Origin: Clostridia bacterium
GTDB taxonomy: Bacteria > Bacillota > Clostridia > Oscillospirales > Acutalibacteraceae
NCBI GenBank assembly: GCA_900763035.1
Contig: CAAFIS010000014.1
Location: 1-10,123 of the forward strand
Length of the DNA: 10,123 nt
Direction: 5' to 3'
Part shown: positions 1 through 6,273 of the stretch, piece by piece
How the letters are laid out: the number at the start of each line of letters is the position of its first letter
Numbering within the stretch: the stretch's first letter is position 1
The notes under the pieces: model-generated
Seen by the model: only the letters and a program-made list of their open reading frames with translations
Database searches by the model: none
Told to the model about the DNA's origin: nothing
Program-made: the position numbers and the translations under genes

Positions 1-118
1 GCTCCGCAAAGGTGTGTCCGTGCGGCACCAGCGTCGTTTCCCGGCGCTCGTGCACAACGTGCATGACGTACAGCGGAAAAGAGAACGGCATCATCTCGCG
101 TCCGAATACGGTCTTCAT
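1..118 (-). CDS. Start of a probable AraC-type / cupin-fold regulator (partial)
   Basis: The first 39 codons of a leftward gene that runs off the left edge. The start ATG at 118-116 is preceded by a G9 tract (complement of 125-133) that can act as Shine-Dalgarno about 6 bases from the ATG, and a good promoter lies further upstream. The visible protein starts MKTVFGREMMPF and then has a short beta-like stretch (SFPLYVMHVVHE). It ends in PHGHTFAE, an H-x-H-x-x-x-E arrangement typical of the first cupin motif in the N-terminal sugar- or effector-sensing domain of AraC-family regulators. No DNA-binding domain is visible because the gene is cut, so a plain cupin protein or cupin-type enzyme is equally possible. 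Its divergent position next to a large secreted enzyme gene would suit a regulator. Confidence 0.55.
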   Translation of the reverse strand, partial: MKTVFGREMMPFSFPLYVMHVVHERRETTLVPHGHTFAE

Positions 119-151
119 CGGTGTCCCCCCCCCGGTCATTTTCTCCATTAA

Positions 152-180
152 AAAATAGCACATCCGGTACGGTCTGGCAA
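152..180 (-). promoter_or_regulatory. Promoter of the leftward regulator gene
   Basis: On the minus strand, TTGCCA (180-175) and TATTTT (157-152) are separated by exactly 17 bases. They lie about 35 bases upstream of the ATG at 118. Both hexamers are close to sigma-A consensus. The promoter overlaps the region that would form the leader of the rightward gene. Confidence 0.55.
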
Positions 181-214
181 GCGGTTTTTGCGGATCTTGC
201 CGAAAAGGACAAGC

Positions 215-252
215 GACGACCCGGATCTTTGCCGGATCGTCCTACTTTTTTT
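215..252 (+). terminator. Terminator-like hairpin ahead of the phosphoesterase gene (possible attenuator)
   Basis: GACGA (215-219) pairs with TCGTC (237-241) and CCGG (221-224) with CCGG (232-235). There is one C-A mismatch, a 7-base loop, and a T7 run (246-252) close downstream. It points rightward but sits between two divergent genes, so no upstream rightward gene is there to be ended. It may be an attenuator in the leader of the gene at 306, or a block on stray transcription coming out of the divergent region. Confidence 0.5.
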
Positions 253-262
253 CCTTTTGCCT

Positions 263-271
263 TGCTACACT
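263..271 (+). promoter_or_regulatory. Candidate extended -10 promoter for the phosphoesterase gene
   Basis: TGCTACACT, with TG one base ahead of the TACACT hexamer, forms an extended -10 element 34 bases before the start codon. The -35 position (about 243-248, TACTTT) is poor. If this is the true promoter, transcription starts downstream of the hairpin at 215-252 and that hairpin cannot attenuate this gene. Confidence 0.35.
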
Positions 272-305
272 GAGAACAGCAGCAAAAACGAAAGGAGAAA
301 AAGCT

Positions 306-3107
306 ATGCAGCACATCAAAGCAAAGCACCGCAAGCGCCTGCTGGCCGTCCTGCTGTCGGCCGTATGCCTTGTCGGTGCGCTCGGCGGCACGGCGCTGAC
401 CGGTGCCGCCGACACCGATCCCTTTGCCGACGACATCGCCGACTATCCGCCGGCGGCGGCAGACTTCATCCCCAACGCGTCCGGATGGATCGTCAACGGG
501 ACGAGCAACCCCGGTGAACCGACCTTGGGCGACGGCCTGCTGGCCACGGACGCCGACGGACACGTCCATCTGTACAACAAAGGCGCAGGCTCGGCGTGCC
601 TTGGGTTCGATTATCGGCGCGAGCCGGTGACGATCGACGGCCTGCACATGGTGATCGACCCGATCCGCTGGCTGGGCGATGCCGTCGACGACAACTGGTT
701 CGGCCTGTACCTCGGCAATGCGCTCAGCTACGAGGGCGGCGTGATCTGGAACGACGGACAGGAGAACCTGATGTTCCGGATCGACACGAACACCGGCAAC
801 GTGACCGCGTATGCCAAGGACGGCAGCACGACGCTGTTTTCCGACGAGGCGGCCGTGCGCGAGCTGTGCACCTACCGCAGCCGGATCGGATTTGCCGTGG
901 ATGATACGGGGGCGGTGACGATGACGATCGATAACGTGAGCGGTCGCAGCGCGACCTCCGCGCCGATCGCGCGCTATCCCGCCAACTGGGCGGATCGGCG
1001 GCACGGCTATCTCGCCGTGGTCGGCTCGAACACCTGCCGCCCGTTCACGGTGGACGTGCTGGCGATCCATGACGGCGACGCGCTGTGCGCCGCCTCGATC
1101 ACCGCCGAGGACCGCGCCGCGGCGGATGCGGTCGCGCAGGCGATCGACGGGTTCGGCACGGTCGGCGGCGATGAAGAAACGCTGCGCCGTCTGGAGAAAC
1201 TGGAAGCGAGCTACGCCGCACTGGGCAAGCTGAAGGCTCTGGTGAAGAACGGCGACCGCATCGCCGTGCTGCGCTCGCTGTATCTGGCAGCCAAAGCGGC
1301 GGCCGAGCCGGTGCAGTTCGACGCCGAGCACCGCGTGCTGGCGCTCGGCGGCATCACCGATACGCACAACAGCACGAACGTCCCCTCTGCCTACCGCACA
1401 CTGACCGCAGCGGCCGGCGGGCGGCTGGACGGCCTGCTCTGCGCGGGCGACATCACCGACGGCGTGGTGTACGGCGGCACGGCCTCGTGGGAGATCGCCG
1501 CCGTGCGTGACGCTTTCACCAAGCTGCTGCCGGATGATCTGCCGTTCGTGTTCTGCCTGGGCAACCACGACAGCGCCGGCGGCTCGAACGCCGCGCTGTT
1601 CTATGACACGCTGGGCGAGCGGTTCTATCGCACGGACCTGGACAAGGACAGCGCCCGGACGGCCGCGAACCGTCACGTGAAGATCGGCGGCTACCACTTC
1701 CTCGCCGTCGAATGCACATACCAGGGCACGGGATACACCGAAGAAACGGTCGGCTGGCTGAAAAACACGCTGGAGGCGATCGAGAGCGACCCCGACTATC
1801 ACGGCGAATACATCTTCCTGATGACGCACGCCGCCGTCACCGGAACGGTCACGGCGCAGGGCGACGGGGCATACACCGGGCTGAAGGATCTGCTTTCGGC
1901 ATACCCGCAGGCCATCGTGCTCAGCGGGCATTCGCATGACCCCATCCACGTCGAGAACGCCATCATGCAGACCGCGTTCACGGCCGTGCACATGGGTGCC
2001 GTGCAGTATCTGGGGATGCCGAACAAGTATGTCGAATCGGTCCCGCCGTGGCTGCTCGCCGACAGCTACGAGTTGCCGACCTGCCTGCTGATCGAGGTCG
2101 ATGCCGCCGGTGCGGTGCGCTTCACGCGCTATGACGCGCGCACGGGCGATCCGATCAAGCAGCCGTGGGTCATCCCCGCGCCGCGCACCGACCGCAGCCA
2201 TTTGTATTATTATACGAACGCCCGCGCCGAAAAGGCGGGGCCGCAGTTCGCCGACGGCGCGACGGTGTCGCCCTCCTCGACCGAGGACAGCCTGTCGCTG
2301 TCCTTCTCTGCCGCCAAGGACACGGACATGGTGTTCTCTTATCAGATCGACCTGATCCGGGACGGCACAACGCAGCAGACCTTCACGTCACTGTCCGGGT
2401 TCTATCGCTATGACGATCCGGCGCAGATGCCGGACACGCACCGGGTCGAGCTGACCGGGATCACCGTGGCGCGCCCCTATACGGTCAAGATCACGGCCGC
2501 CGACTGCTGGGGCAATACGGGCAACAGCCTGACCGCACAGATCACCGCGGTATCCGCCGCAGATCGCGCTGCCGCCGAAAATGCCGACGCGCTGATCGGT
2601 GCGATCGGTCAGGTCGACCGCAGCAGCGGCGATCTGATCCGCGCCGCGCGTGCCGCCTATGACGCGCTGGCTCCGGCGCAGAAGGCACTGGTGACGAGGC
2701 TGTCCGTGCTGGAGGAGAGCGAAGCCGCCTTTGCCCGCTTGGCAGAGGAGGATCGCGCTGCCGCCGAAAATGCCGACGCGCTGATCGATACGATCGGTCA
2801 GGTCGACCGCAGCAGCGGCGATCTGATCCGCGCCGCGCGCGCCGCCTATGATGCACTGACCCCGGCGCAGAAGGCACTGGTGACGAAACTGTCCGTGCTG
2901 GAGGAGAGCGAAGCCGCCTTTGCCCGCTTGGCAGAGGAGCAGCCGCCGCAGCCGAACGAGCCGAACGAGCCGCCGCACGGCGAACCGGAAAAGCCGAACG
3001 ACCACGCACCGACGACAGGTGTAGCAACGGGCACGGGCGCAGCCGCCGCAGCACTGCTGGTATCGGCGGCCGGCGCGGCCGTCTGCCGCCGCAGGCGCAG
3101 GAAATAA
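306..3107 (+). CDS. Secreted, probably wall-anchored calcineurin-like phosphoesterase with helical repeats
   Basis: A 933-residue exported metallophosphoesterase; the substrate cannot be read from sequence. AAAGGAG at 291-297 sits 8 bases before the ATG. Residues 1-35 form a signal peptide with a basic start and a hydrophobic core. Residues about 40-255 look beta-rich, perhaps a lectin-like sandwich. The calcineurin-like domain spans about 343-600 and shows all metal-site motifs: D352-x-H354, GD at 381-382, GNHD at 419-422, H508 (MTH) and GHSH at 541-544. A fibronectin-III/Ig-like stretch follows at about 640-750, then two near-identical 63-residue helical repeats (753-878). A weaker third copy seems to lie at about 263-320, before the catalytic domain. 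The end has a Pro/Glu/Asn-rich linker, APTTG at 901-905, a hydrophobic Ala-rich segment and an RRRRRK tail. That layout matches a sortase signal, although APTTG departs from LPxTG. Likely role: phosphate release or cleavage of a phosphodiester or pyrophosphate outside the cell. Confidence 0.9.
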   Translation: MQHIKAKHRKRLLAVLLSAVCLVGALGGTALTGAADTDPFADDIADYPPAAADFIPNASGWIVNGTSNPGEPTLGDGLLATDADGHVHLYNKGAGSACLGFDYRREPVTIDGLHMVIDPIRWLGDAVDDNWFGLYLGNALSYEGGVIWNDGQENLMFRIDTNTGNVTAYAKDGSTTLFSDEAAVRELCTYRSRIGFAVDDTGAVTMTIDNVSGRSATSAPIARYPANWADRRHGYLAVVGSNTCRPFTVDVLAIHDGDALCAASITAEDRAAADAVAQAIDGFGTVGGDEETLRRLEKLEASYAALGKLKALVKNGDRIAVLRSLYLAAKAAAEPVQFDAEHRVLALGGITDTHNSTNVPSAYRTLTAAAGGRLDGLLCAGDITDGVVYGGTASWEIAAVRDAFTKLLPDDLPFVFCLGNHDSAGGSNAALFYDTLGERFYRTDLDKDSARTAANRHVKIGGYHFLAVECTYQGTGYTEETVGWLKNTLEAIESDPDYHGEYIFLMTHAAVTGTVTAQGDGAYTGLKDLLSAYPQAIVLSGHSHDPIHVENAIMQTAFTAVHMGAVQYLGMPNKYVESVPPWLLADSYELPTCLLIEVDAAGAVRFTRYDARTGDPIKQPWVIPAPRTDRSHLYYYTNARAEKAGPQFADGATVSPSSTEDSLSLSFSAAKDTDMVFSYQIDLIRDGTTQQTFTSLSGFYRYDDPAQMPDTHRVELTGITVARPYTVKITAADCWGNTGNSLTAQITAVSAADRAAAENADALIGAIGQVDRSSGDLIRAARAAYDALAPAQKALVTRLSVLEESEAAFARLAEEDRAAAENADALIDTIGQVDRSSGDLIRAARAAYDALTPAQKALVTKLSVLEESEAAFARLAEEQPPQPNEPNEPPHGEPEKPNDHAPTTGVATGTGAAAAALLVSAAGAAVCRRRRRK
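2562..2939 (+). repeat. Two tandem 189-bp coding repeats in the phosphoesterase gene
   Basis: Copy 1 (2562-2750) and copy 2 (2751-2939) are almost identical at DNA level. Each encodes a 63-residue helical module that starts DRAAAENADALI, has AAYDAL-x-PAQKALV in the middle and ends EAAFARLAEE. Such AYDALT-xx-QKALV modules are frequent in surface proteins of Gram-positive gut bacteria, where they probably act as stalks or spacers. The few differences (GA/DT, A/T, R/K) and the shared synonymous sites point to a recent duplication, and the copy number may vary between strains. Confidence 0.9.
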
Positions 3108-3122
3108 AAACATCCCGGACGT

Positions 3123-3171
3123 AAAAAGACCGGCGGCCGCTCCTTTGAGAAAGGGAGCGGCCGCCGATTTT
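3123..3171. terminator. Bidirectional intrinsic terminator
   Basis: CGGCGGCCGCTCC (3131-3143) pairs perfectly with GGAGCGGCCGCCG (3154-3166), giving a 13-bp GC-rich stem with a 10-base loop. Rightward it is followed by ATTTTCATT. Leftward the complement of AAAAA (3123-3127) supplies a T5 run. It ends the phosphoesterase gene and would also stop leftward transcripts from the GH32 remnant, which ends at 3183. Confidence 0.85.
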
Positions 3172-3182
3172 CATTCGGACGG

Positions 3183-3480
3183 TCACAACAGGATGGAATA
3201 CACCGTTTCGCCGCCGTTGACGAACACCTCAAGAATGTAGCCGTCGCGGATCAGGCAAAAGAGGCAGCGGGACGAGCGCGAAGGGCAGCTCCTCCCAGTG
3301 CAGAAAGTCCTTCGTGCGGGCATGGCCCCAGTGCGCCGGCTCCGAAAACAGCTTGTCCGTGTGCGGATAGTGCTGAAAGAACACGTGATACCAGCCGCCG
3401 AAGAACACCAGCCCGTTCGGGTCGTTCATGCAGCCCTTCTGCGGGCGGAAATGATAACGGGGACGATCGGAAAAATCCAT
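3183..3480 (-). pseudogene. GH32 (sucrose-6-phosphate hydrolase / fructosidase) remnant with internal deletion
   Basis: The leftward start is intact: AAAGGAG lies 8 bases ahead of the ATG at 3480. About 70 codons of a good GH32 N-terminus follow, including MNDPNG with the catalytic nucleophile Asp, then GGWYHVFFQHYP and HWGHARTKDFLHWEELPFAL. Near 3262-3276 the family match breaks off, and this frame stops soon after in PRRLHS. In another minus frame the sequence carries on as LIRDGYILEVFVNGGETVY and ends SILL-stop (TGA at 3185-3183). This matches the usual last beta-strands of GH32 proteins (EVFVNGGE). Both ends of the gene therefore survive, but roughly 350-400 residues between them are missing and the join is out of frame. 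The lost part includes the RDP motif and the acid/base Glu, so no activity is expected. An assembly error is less likely but possible. Confidence 0.85.
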
Positions 3481-3527
3481 ATGCGCTGCTCCTTTCTTTG
3501 CCGACGGCGATCGGGTCTGTGTAAACT

Positions 3528-3642
3528 TCAAAAGCTCCCGTCCTGTGCTTTCTTCGGCGCGTCCGCAAAGCCTGCACCAAGCCTCAAAACTCCCGCCTTG
3601 TGCTTTCTCCGGCGCGTCCGCTCACTGCAAGGTCTGCACCAA
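3528..3642. repeat. Imperfect tandem repeat of 53-59 bp in an intergenic region
   Basis: Copy 1 (3528-3580) and copy 2 (3584-3642) both begin TCAAAA-CTCCCG, share TGTGCTTTCT-CGGCGCGTCCG and end CTGCACCAA. Copy 2 carries about 6 extra bases (around 3622-3628). The stretch lies between the GH32 remnant start and the ATPase terminator and shows no supportable gene on either strand. The remaining bases 3481-3527 hold only the ribosome binding site of the remnant. It could be a member of a dispersed intergenic repeat family or the scar of the deletion next to it. Confidence 0.75.
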
Positions 3643-3656
3643 AGCCAAATCGACGG

Positions 3657-3691
3657 AAAAGGGCGATCCGTGGAAACGGATCGCCCTTTTT
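3657..3691. terminator. Terminator of the sugar ABC ATPase gene (bidirectional)
   Basis: GGGCGATCCGT (3661-3671) and ACGGATCGCCC (3676-3686) form a perfect 11-bp stem with a GGAA loop. Leftward, the direction of the ATPase gene ending at 3713, the stem is followed by T4 (complement of 3657-3660). Rightward it is followed by T5 (3687-3691). It separates the ATPase transcript from the GH32 remnant. Confidence 0.85.
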
Positions 3692-3712
3692 GCCATCTGT
3701 GGGGAACGCCGA

Positions 3713-4855
3713 TCAGTTGCAGATCGTGCGCTCGGTCTCTTTGTCGAAGAGGTGGATCTTCGTGTTCTCGAGCGCGACCTCGATCTCGTCGCCCGGATGA
3801 GCGGTAGAGGTCGGCTCGACGCGCGCGGTGAAATCGAAGCCCTCGACGTTGACGTACAGGAAGGTCTCGGCACCCATCATTTCGGTGACCTCGACGTTCG
3901 CCTTGACCTTGCAGTCGGCGAACTCCTCGAGCAGACGGGGCTCGTCATGGACATCCTCGGGGCGGATGCCCATCATGATCTCCTTGCCGAGATACTCGTC
4001 AAGGCCCTTGCCCTCGACCTTCGCGGCCGGCAGCGGGATCTGATACTTCACGCCGCGCTTGGTCTTGGTATCCTCGGAGCCGAACTCGACATAGTAGCCC
4101 TTGTCGTTCTTGCCGATGACGCTCTCGATGAAGTTCATCTGCGGGCTGCCGATGAAGCCGGCCACGAACATATTGCAGGGCTTGTCGTACAGGTTCTGCG
4201 GGGTGTCGACCTGCTGGATGACACCGTCCTTCATGACGACGATGCGGTCGGCCATGGTCATGGCTTCCGTCTGGTCGTGGGTAACGTAGATGAAGGTGGT
4301 GCCCAGCTTCTGGTGCAGCTTGGACAGCTCGGTACGCATCTGCGCACGCAGCTTAGCATCCAAGTTGGACAGCGGCTCGTCGAGCAGGAAGACCTTCGGC
4401 TCACGCACGATGGCACGGCCGAGGGCGACACGCTGACGCTGGCCGCCGGACAGCGCCTTCGGCTTACGGTCGAGCAGGTGAGCGATGTCGAGGATGCGGG
4501 CAGCTTCTTCGACGCGGCGCTTGATCTCGTCCTTCGGCGTCTTGCGCAGCTTCAGGCCGAACGCCATGTTGTCGAACACCGTCATGTGCGGATACAGAGC
4601 GTAGTTCTGGAACACCATCGCGATGTCGCGGTCCTTCGGTGCTACATCGTTGACCAGACGGTCGCCTATGTAGAGCTCACCGGACGTGATCTCCTCCAGG
4701 CCCGCGATCATACGCAGCGTGGTCGACTTACCGCAGCCGGAAGGGCCGACCATGATGACGAACTCTTTGTCCTTGATCTCCAGATTGAAGTCGGACACGG
4801 CCACGACGCCGCCCGGGTACTTCTTGTAGATGTGCTTGAGTGACAAACTAGCCAT
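3713..4855 (-). CDS. msmK: Sugar ABC transporter ATP-binding protein (MsmK/UgpC/MalK type)
   Basis: A 380-residue ATPase that powers CUT1-type carbohydrate importers from the cytoplasmic side. Visible motifs are Walker [10 protein letters not shown] (37-45), the Q-loop VFQNYALYP (81-89), the signature LSGGQ (135-139), Walker B VFLLDE (155-160), the D-loop NLD and the H-loop His193 (YVTHD). Residues from about 240 to the end form the OB-fold/TOBE regulatory domain, including MGIRPEDVH. Length and order match full-size MsmK/UgpC proteins. GGAGG lies 10 bases before the ATG. No binding protein or permease gene is next to it, which fits the known role of MsmK-type ATPases as a shared engine for several sugar importers encoded elsewhere. 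The GH32 remnant downstream suggests that a sugar-use locus once stood here. Which sugars it serves cannot be told, and the symbol is by family. Confidence 0.93.
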   Translation of the reverse strand: MASLSLKHIYKKYPGGVVAVSDFNLEIKDKEFVIMVGPSGCGKSTTLRMIAGLEEITSGELYIGDRLVNDVAPKDRDIAMVFQNYALYPHMTVFDNMAFGLKLRKTPKDEIKRRVEEAARILDIAHLLDRKPKALSGGQRQRVALGRAIVREPKVFLLDEPLSNLDAKLRAQMRTELSKLHQKLGTTFIYVTHDQTEAMTMADRIVVMKDGVIQQVDTPQNLYDKPCNMFVAGFIGSPQMNFIESVIGKNDKGYYVEFGSEDTKTKRGVKYQIPLPAAKVEGKGLDEYLGKEIMMGIRPEDVHDEPRLLEEFADCKVKANVEVTEMMGAETFLYVNVEGFDFTARVEPTSTAHPGDEIEVALENTKIHLFDKETERTICN

Positions 4856-4875
4856 ACGTTCTAAACCTCCATAAT

Positions 4876-4910
4876 TTGCGCGGGAGCGTCCGACGACGCG
4901 CAGCCCGCAA
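4876..4910 (-). other. Hairpin in the 5' UTR of the ATPase gene
   Basis: An inner perfect stem GCGTC/GACGC (4886-4890 with 4895-4899, 4-base loop) is capped below by GCGGG/CCCGC (4880-4884 with 4904-4908). It lies between the predicted transcription start near 4923 and the ribosome binding site, and no T-run follows. This makes it a likely mRNA-stabilising or translation-tuning structure and not a terminator. Confidence 0.5.
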
Positions 4911-4929
4911 GGATCGTTCCACAGTTAGT

Positions 4930-4958
4930 AATATACCATTCTTTTGCGCAGATAGCCA
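4930..4958 (-). promoter_or_regulatory. Promoter of the sugar ABC ATPase gene
   Basis: The minus strand has TATATT (4935-4930) preceded by TGG, which makes an extended -10. A weak -35 TGGCTA (4958-4953) is spaced 17 bases away. It predicts a leader of about 68 bases before the ATG at 4855. Confidence 0.5.
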
Positions 4959-4969
4959 TACCCAAATTC

Positions 4970-4982
4970 AACAAACTTTGTT
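4970..4982. promoter_or_regulatory. 13-bp palindrome upstream of the ATPase promoter, possible operator
   Basis: AACAAACTTTGTT is a perfect AACAAA/TTTGTT inverted repeat around one base, 11 bases upstream of the -35 element. It is AT-rich in GC-rich DNA, as transcription factor sites often are. The protein that would bind it is unknown. The short AT-only stem makes a terminator for the gene ending at 5012 unlikely. Confidence 0.35.
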
Positions 4983-5011
4983 CCCGCCGATCGGGCAACT
5001 TTTAGAACTGA

Positions 5012-5752
5012 CTACCGCCTCGCCAAAAATCGGTCTTCATTTTTGGGCAATATATTCAGCCGTTCGCTTTCGGTCAGCGGACGCGCCGCGCCTTCCGGCA
5101 AGCTCTCGTCCAGCGTAAGGCCGCCGATGCGGATCCGCTTGAGCCACACGACCGTGCGCCCGACGGACAGGAACATCCGCTTGATCTGGTGGAATTTCCC
5201 TTCGCAGATCACGACCTCGGCAAAGGTGCGGTCCTCCGGCTGCGGGAAGGTCAGCTGTGCGGGCATACACCTTGTCCCGTCGGCAAGCGTGGGCCCGGCG
5301 CGGAAGGCCTCGGCCGCCGCGTCGTCCACCGGCCTGTCCAGCCGGGCAAGATACGTCTTCGGCACATGATGTCGGGGCGAGAGCATCCGATGTGCCAGAT
5401 CGCCGTCGTCGGTGATCAGCGTCAGGCCGTGGGTGTCCTTGTCCAGCCGCCCGGCGGGGAACAGCCCGCGCCGCCGCATCTCCTCCGGCAGCAGATCGAT
5501 GACCGTCGGCACCTTGGGGTCGCGCGACACGCACAGCACCCCGGCGGGCTTGTTGAGCATCAGATACACGCGCCGGGCAAAGCCGAGCGCGCGCCCGTCC
5601 AGCGCCAGCGCGGCGCTCTCCGGGTCGATCCGGCGCGCCGGATCGCGGCACGGCGCACCGTCCAGCGAGACGCGCCCCTGCCGGATCAGCCGTCCCGCCT
5701 CGCTGCGGGTGAGGGTGGTCTGGGAGCAGAGCAGCTTATCCAGTCGTTCCAT
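5012..5752 (-). CDS. rsuA: RsuA-type 16S rRNA pseudouridine synthase
   Basis: A 246-residue enzyme expected to convert a uridine of 16S rRNA (U516 in E. coli numbering) to pseudouridine during ribosome assembly. The N-terminal S4 RNA-binding domain covers about 1-50 (MERLDKLLCS, SEAGRLIRQGRV). The catalytic domain follows from about 60: LNKPAG at 66-71, GRLDKDTHGL (101-110) with the catalytic Asp104, and LITDDGDLAHRMLSPRH leading to KTYLA, an RsuA-like pattern. KFHQIKRMF (186-194) is the conserved family motif near the end. The ATG at 5752 is chosen because the protein matches the family from there. The only Shine-Dalgarno is AAAGGA 11 bases upstream, inside the preceding gene, whose end overlaps by 17 bp, so translation is probably coupled. 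RluB/RluE-type specificity cannot be fully excluded. Confidence 0.88.
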   Translation of the reverse strand: MERLDKLLCSQTTLTRSEAGRLIRQGRVSLDGAPCRDPARRIDPESAALALDGRALGFARRVYLMLNKPAGVLCVSRDPKVPTVIDLLPEEMRRRGLFPAGRLDKDTHGLTLITDDGDLAHRMLSPRHHVPKTYLARLDRPVDDAAAEAFRAGPTLADGTRCMPAQLTFPQPEDRTFAEVVICEGKFHQIKRMFLSVGRTVVWLKRIRIGGLTLDESLPEGAARPLTESERLNILPKNEDRFLARR

Positions 5753-6221
5753 CCGTTTCGTTTTCCTTTCCGCTGTCGATAGGAAGCAGCCCCTGCCGCA
5801 GCCCGTCCGTGCGGGCGGAGCTGATGTCGCCGCCCACGATCCTATCGTGCAGCACATACAGATGCGCCCGCACGGTACCGTCGCCGCAGACGGCGGACAG
5901 CGCATACGTGCAGCACAGCACGCGCTGCCCGCGCACGGGCAGAAGCGTCATGCCTGCCGCCTGCTGCAGCGCCTCGTAGGCCAAAAAGGCCGCGTCCGGT
6001 TCGCTCGGCAGCTGCACCTCGCGCTCCTCGGCCTGCTGCGGCAGCGGCGTGAAGCCGAGCGATGTCAGATAGGCACGTCTGGCCGCGTCGTCCGCCGCGG
6101 GCGGATAAGCACGCGCGGGCGGCCGCCCGGACAGCGCAGCCACCGTAGAAAACAGCGCCGCCACCGCTGCGGCGTAGGCGGCCAGCCGCAGCCGGGTGGT
6201 TTTGAACGAAAAGACGAACAT
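5736..6221 (-). CDS. Membrane-anchored DUF4830 family protein
   Basis: A 161-residue protein with one hydrophobic segment at about 11-31 (AAYAAAVAALFSTVAAL) after a short basic N-terminus. It is probably anchored in the membrane with the rest outside. The C-terminal domain resembles DUF4830 of Clostridia: a helix RRAYLTSLGF (49-57), EVQLP (68-72), FLAYEALQQAAGMTLLPVRG (about 79-98), a Tyr-rich strand and IVGGDISS (128-135). Its function is unknown. The ATG at 6221 is preferred over one 11 codons upstream because a G-rich Shine-Dalgarno (GAGGGGG) lies 7 bases before it and the membrane segment then starts normally. It stands 52 bp after asnB and overlaps the rsuA start by 17 bp, so it is the middle gene of an operon. 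Confidence 0.75.
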   Translation of the reverse strand: MFVFSFKTTRLRLAAYAAAVAALFSTVAALSGRPPARAYPPAADDAARRAYLTSLGFTPLPQQAEEREVQLPSEPDAAFLAYEALQQAAGMTLLPVRGQRVLCCTYALSAVCGDGTVRAHLYVLHDRIVGGDISSARTDGLRQGLLPIDSGKENETDGTTG

Positions 6222-6273
6222 CCCGCTGCCCCCTCTCGCCCCATGCTTATGCACGCGGACGGGCGGCTATGCG

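Noticed and set aside
2562..2939. CRISPR-like direct repeat
   Set aside because: The units are 189 bp, contiguous and in frame within a coding sequence, without spacers.
2388..3186. Minus-strand open frames of 241 and 214 codons opposite the phosphoesterase end
   Set aside because: They mirror the duplicated repeats of the real plus-strand gene, are rich in Arg/Cys/Gly and lack start signals.
3481..3531. 17-codon N-terminal extension of the GH32 remnant
   Set aside because: The family match begins at the ATG at 3480, which has AAAGGAG 8 bases upstream. The extension is unlike GH32 and has no ribosome binding site.
3545..4843. 432-codon open frame on the plus strand
   Set aside because: It is antisense to the sugar ABC ATPase, with a low-complexity LDL/VDL-rich product and no ribosome binding site.
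4876..4910. Riboswitch or terminator ahead of the ATPase gene
   Set aside because: It is a simple short hairpin with no T-run and no recognisable aptamer elements.
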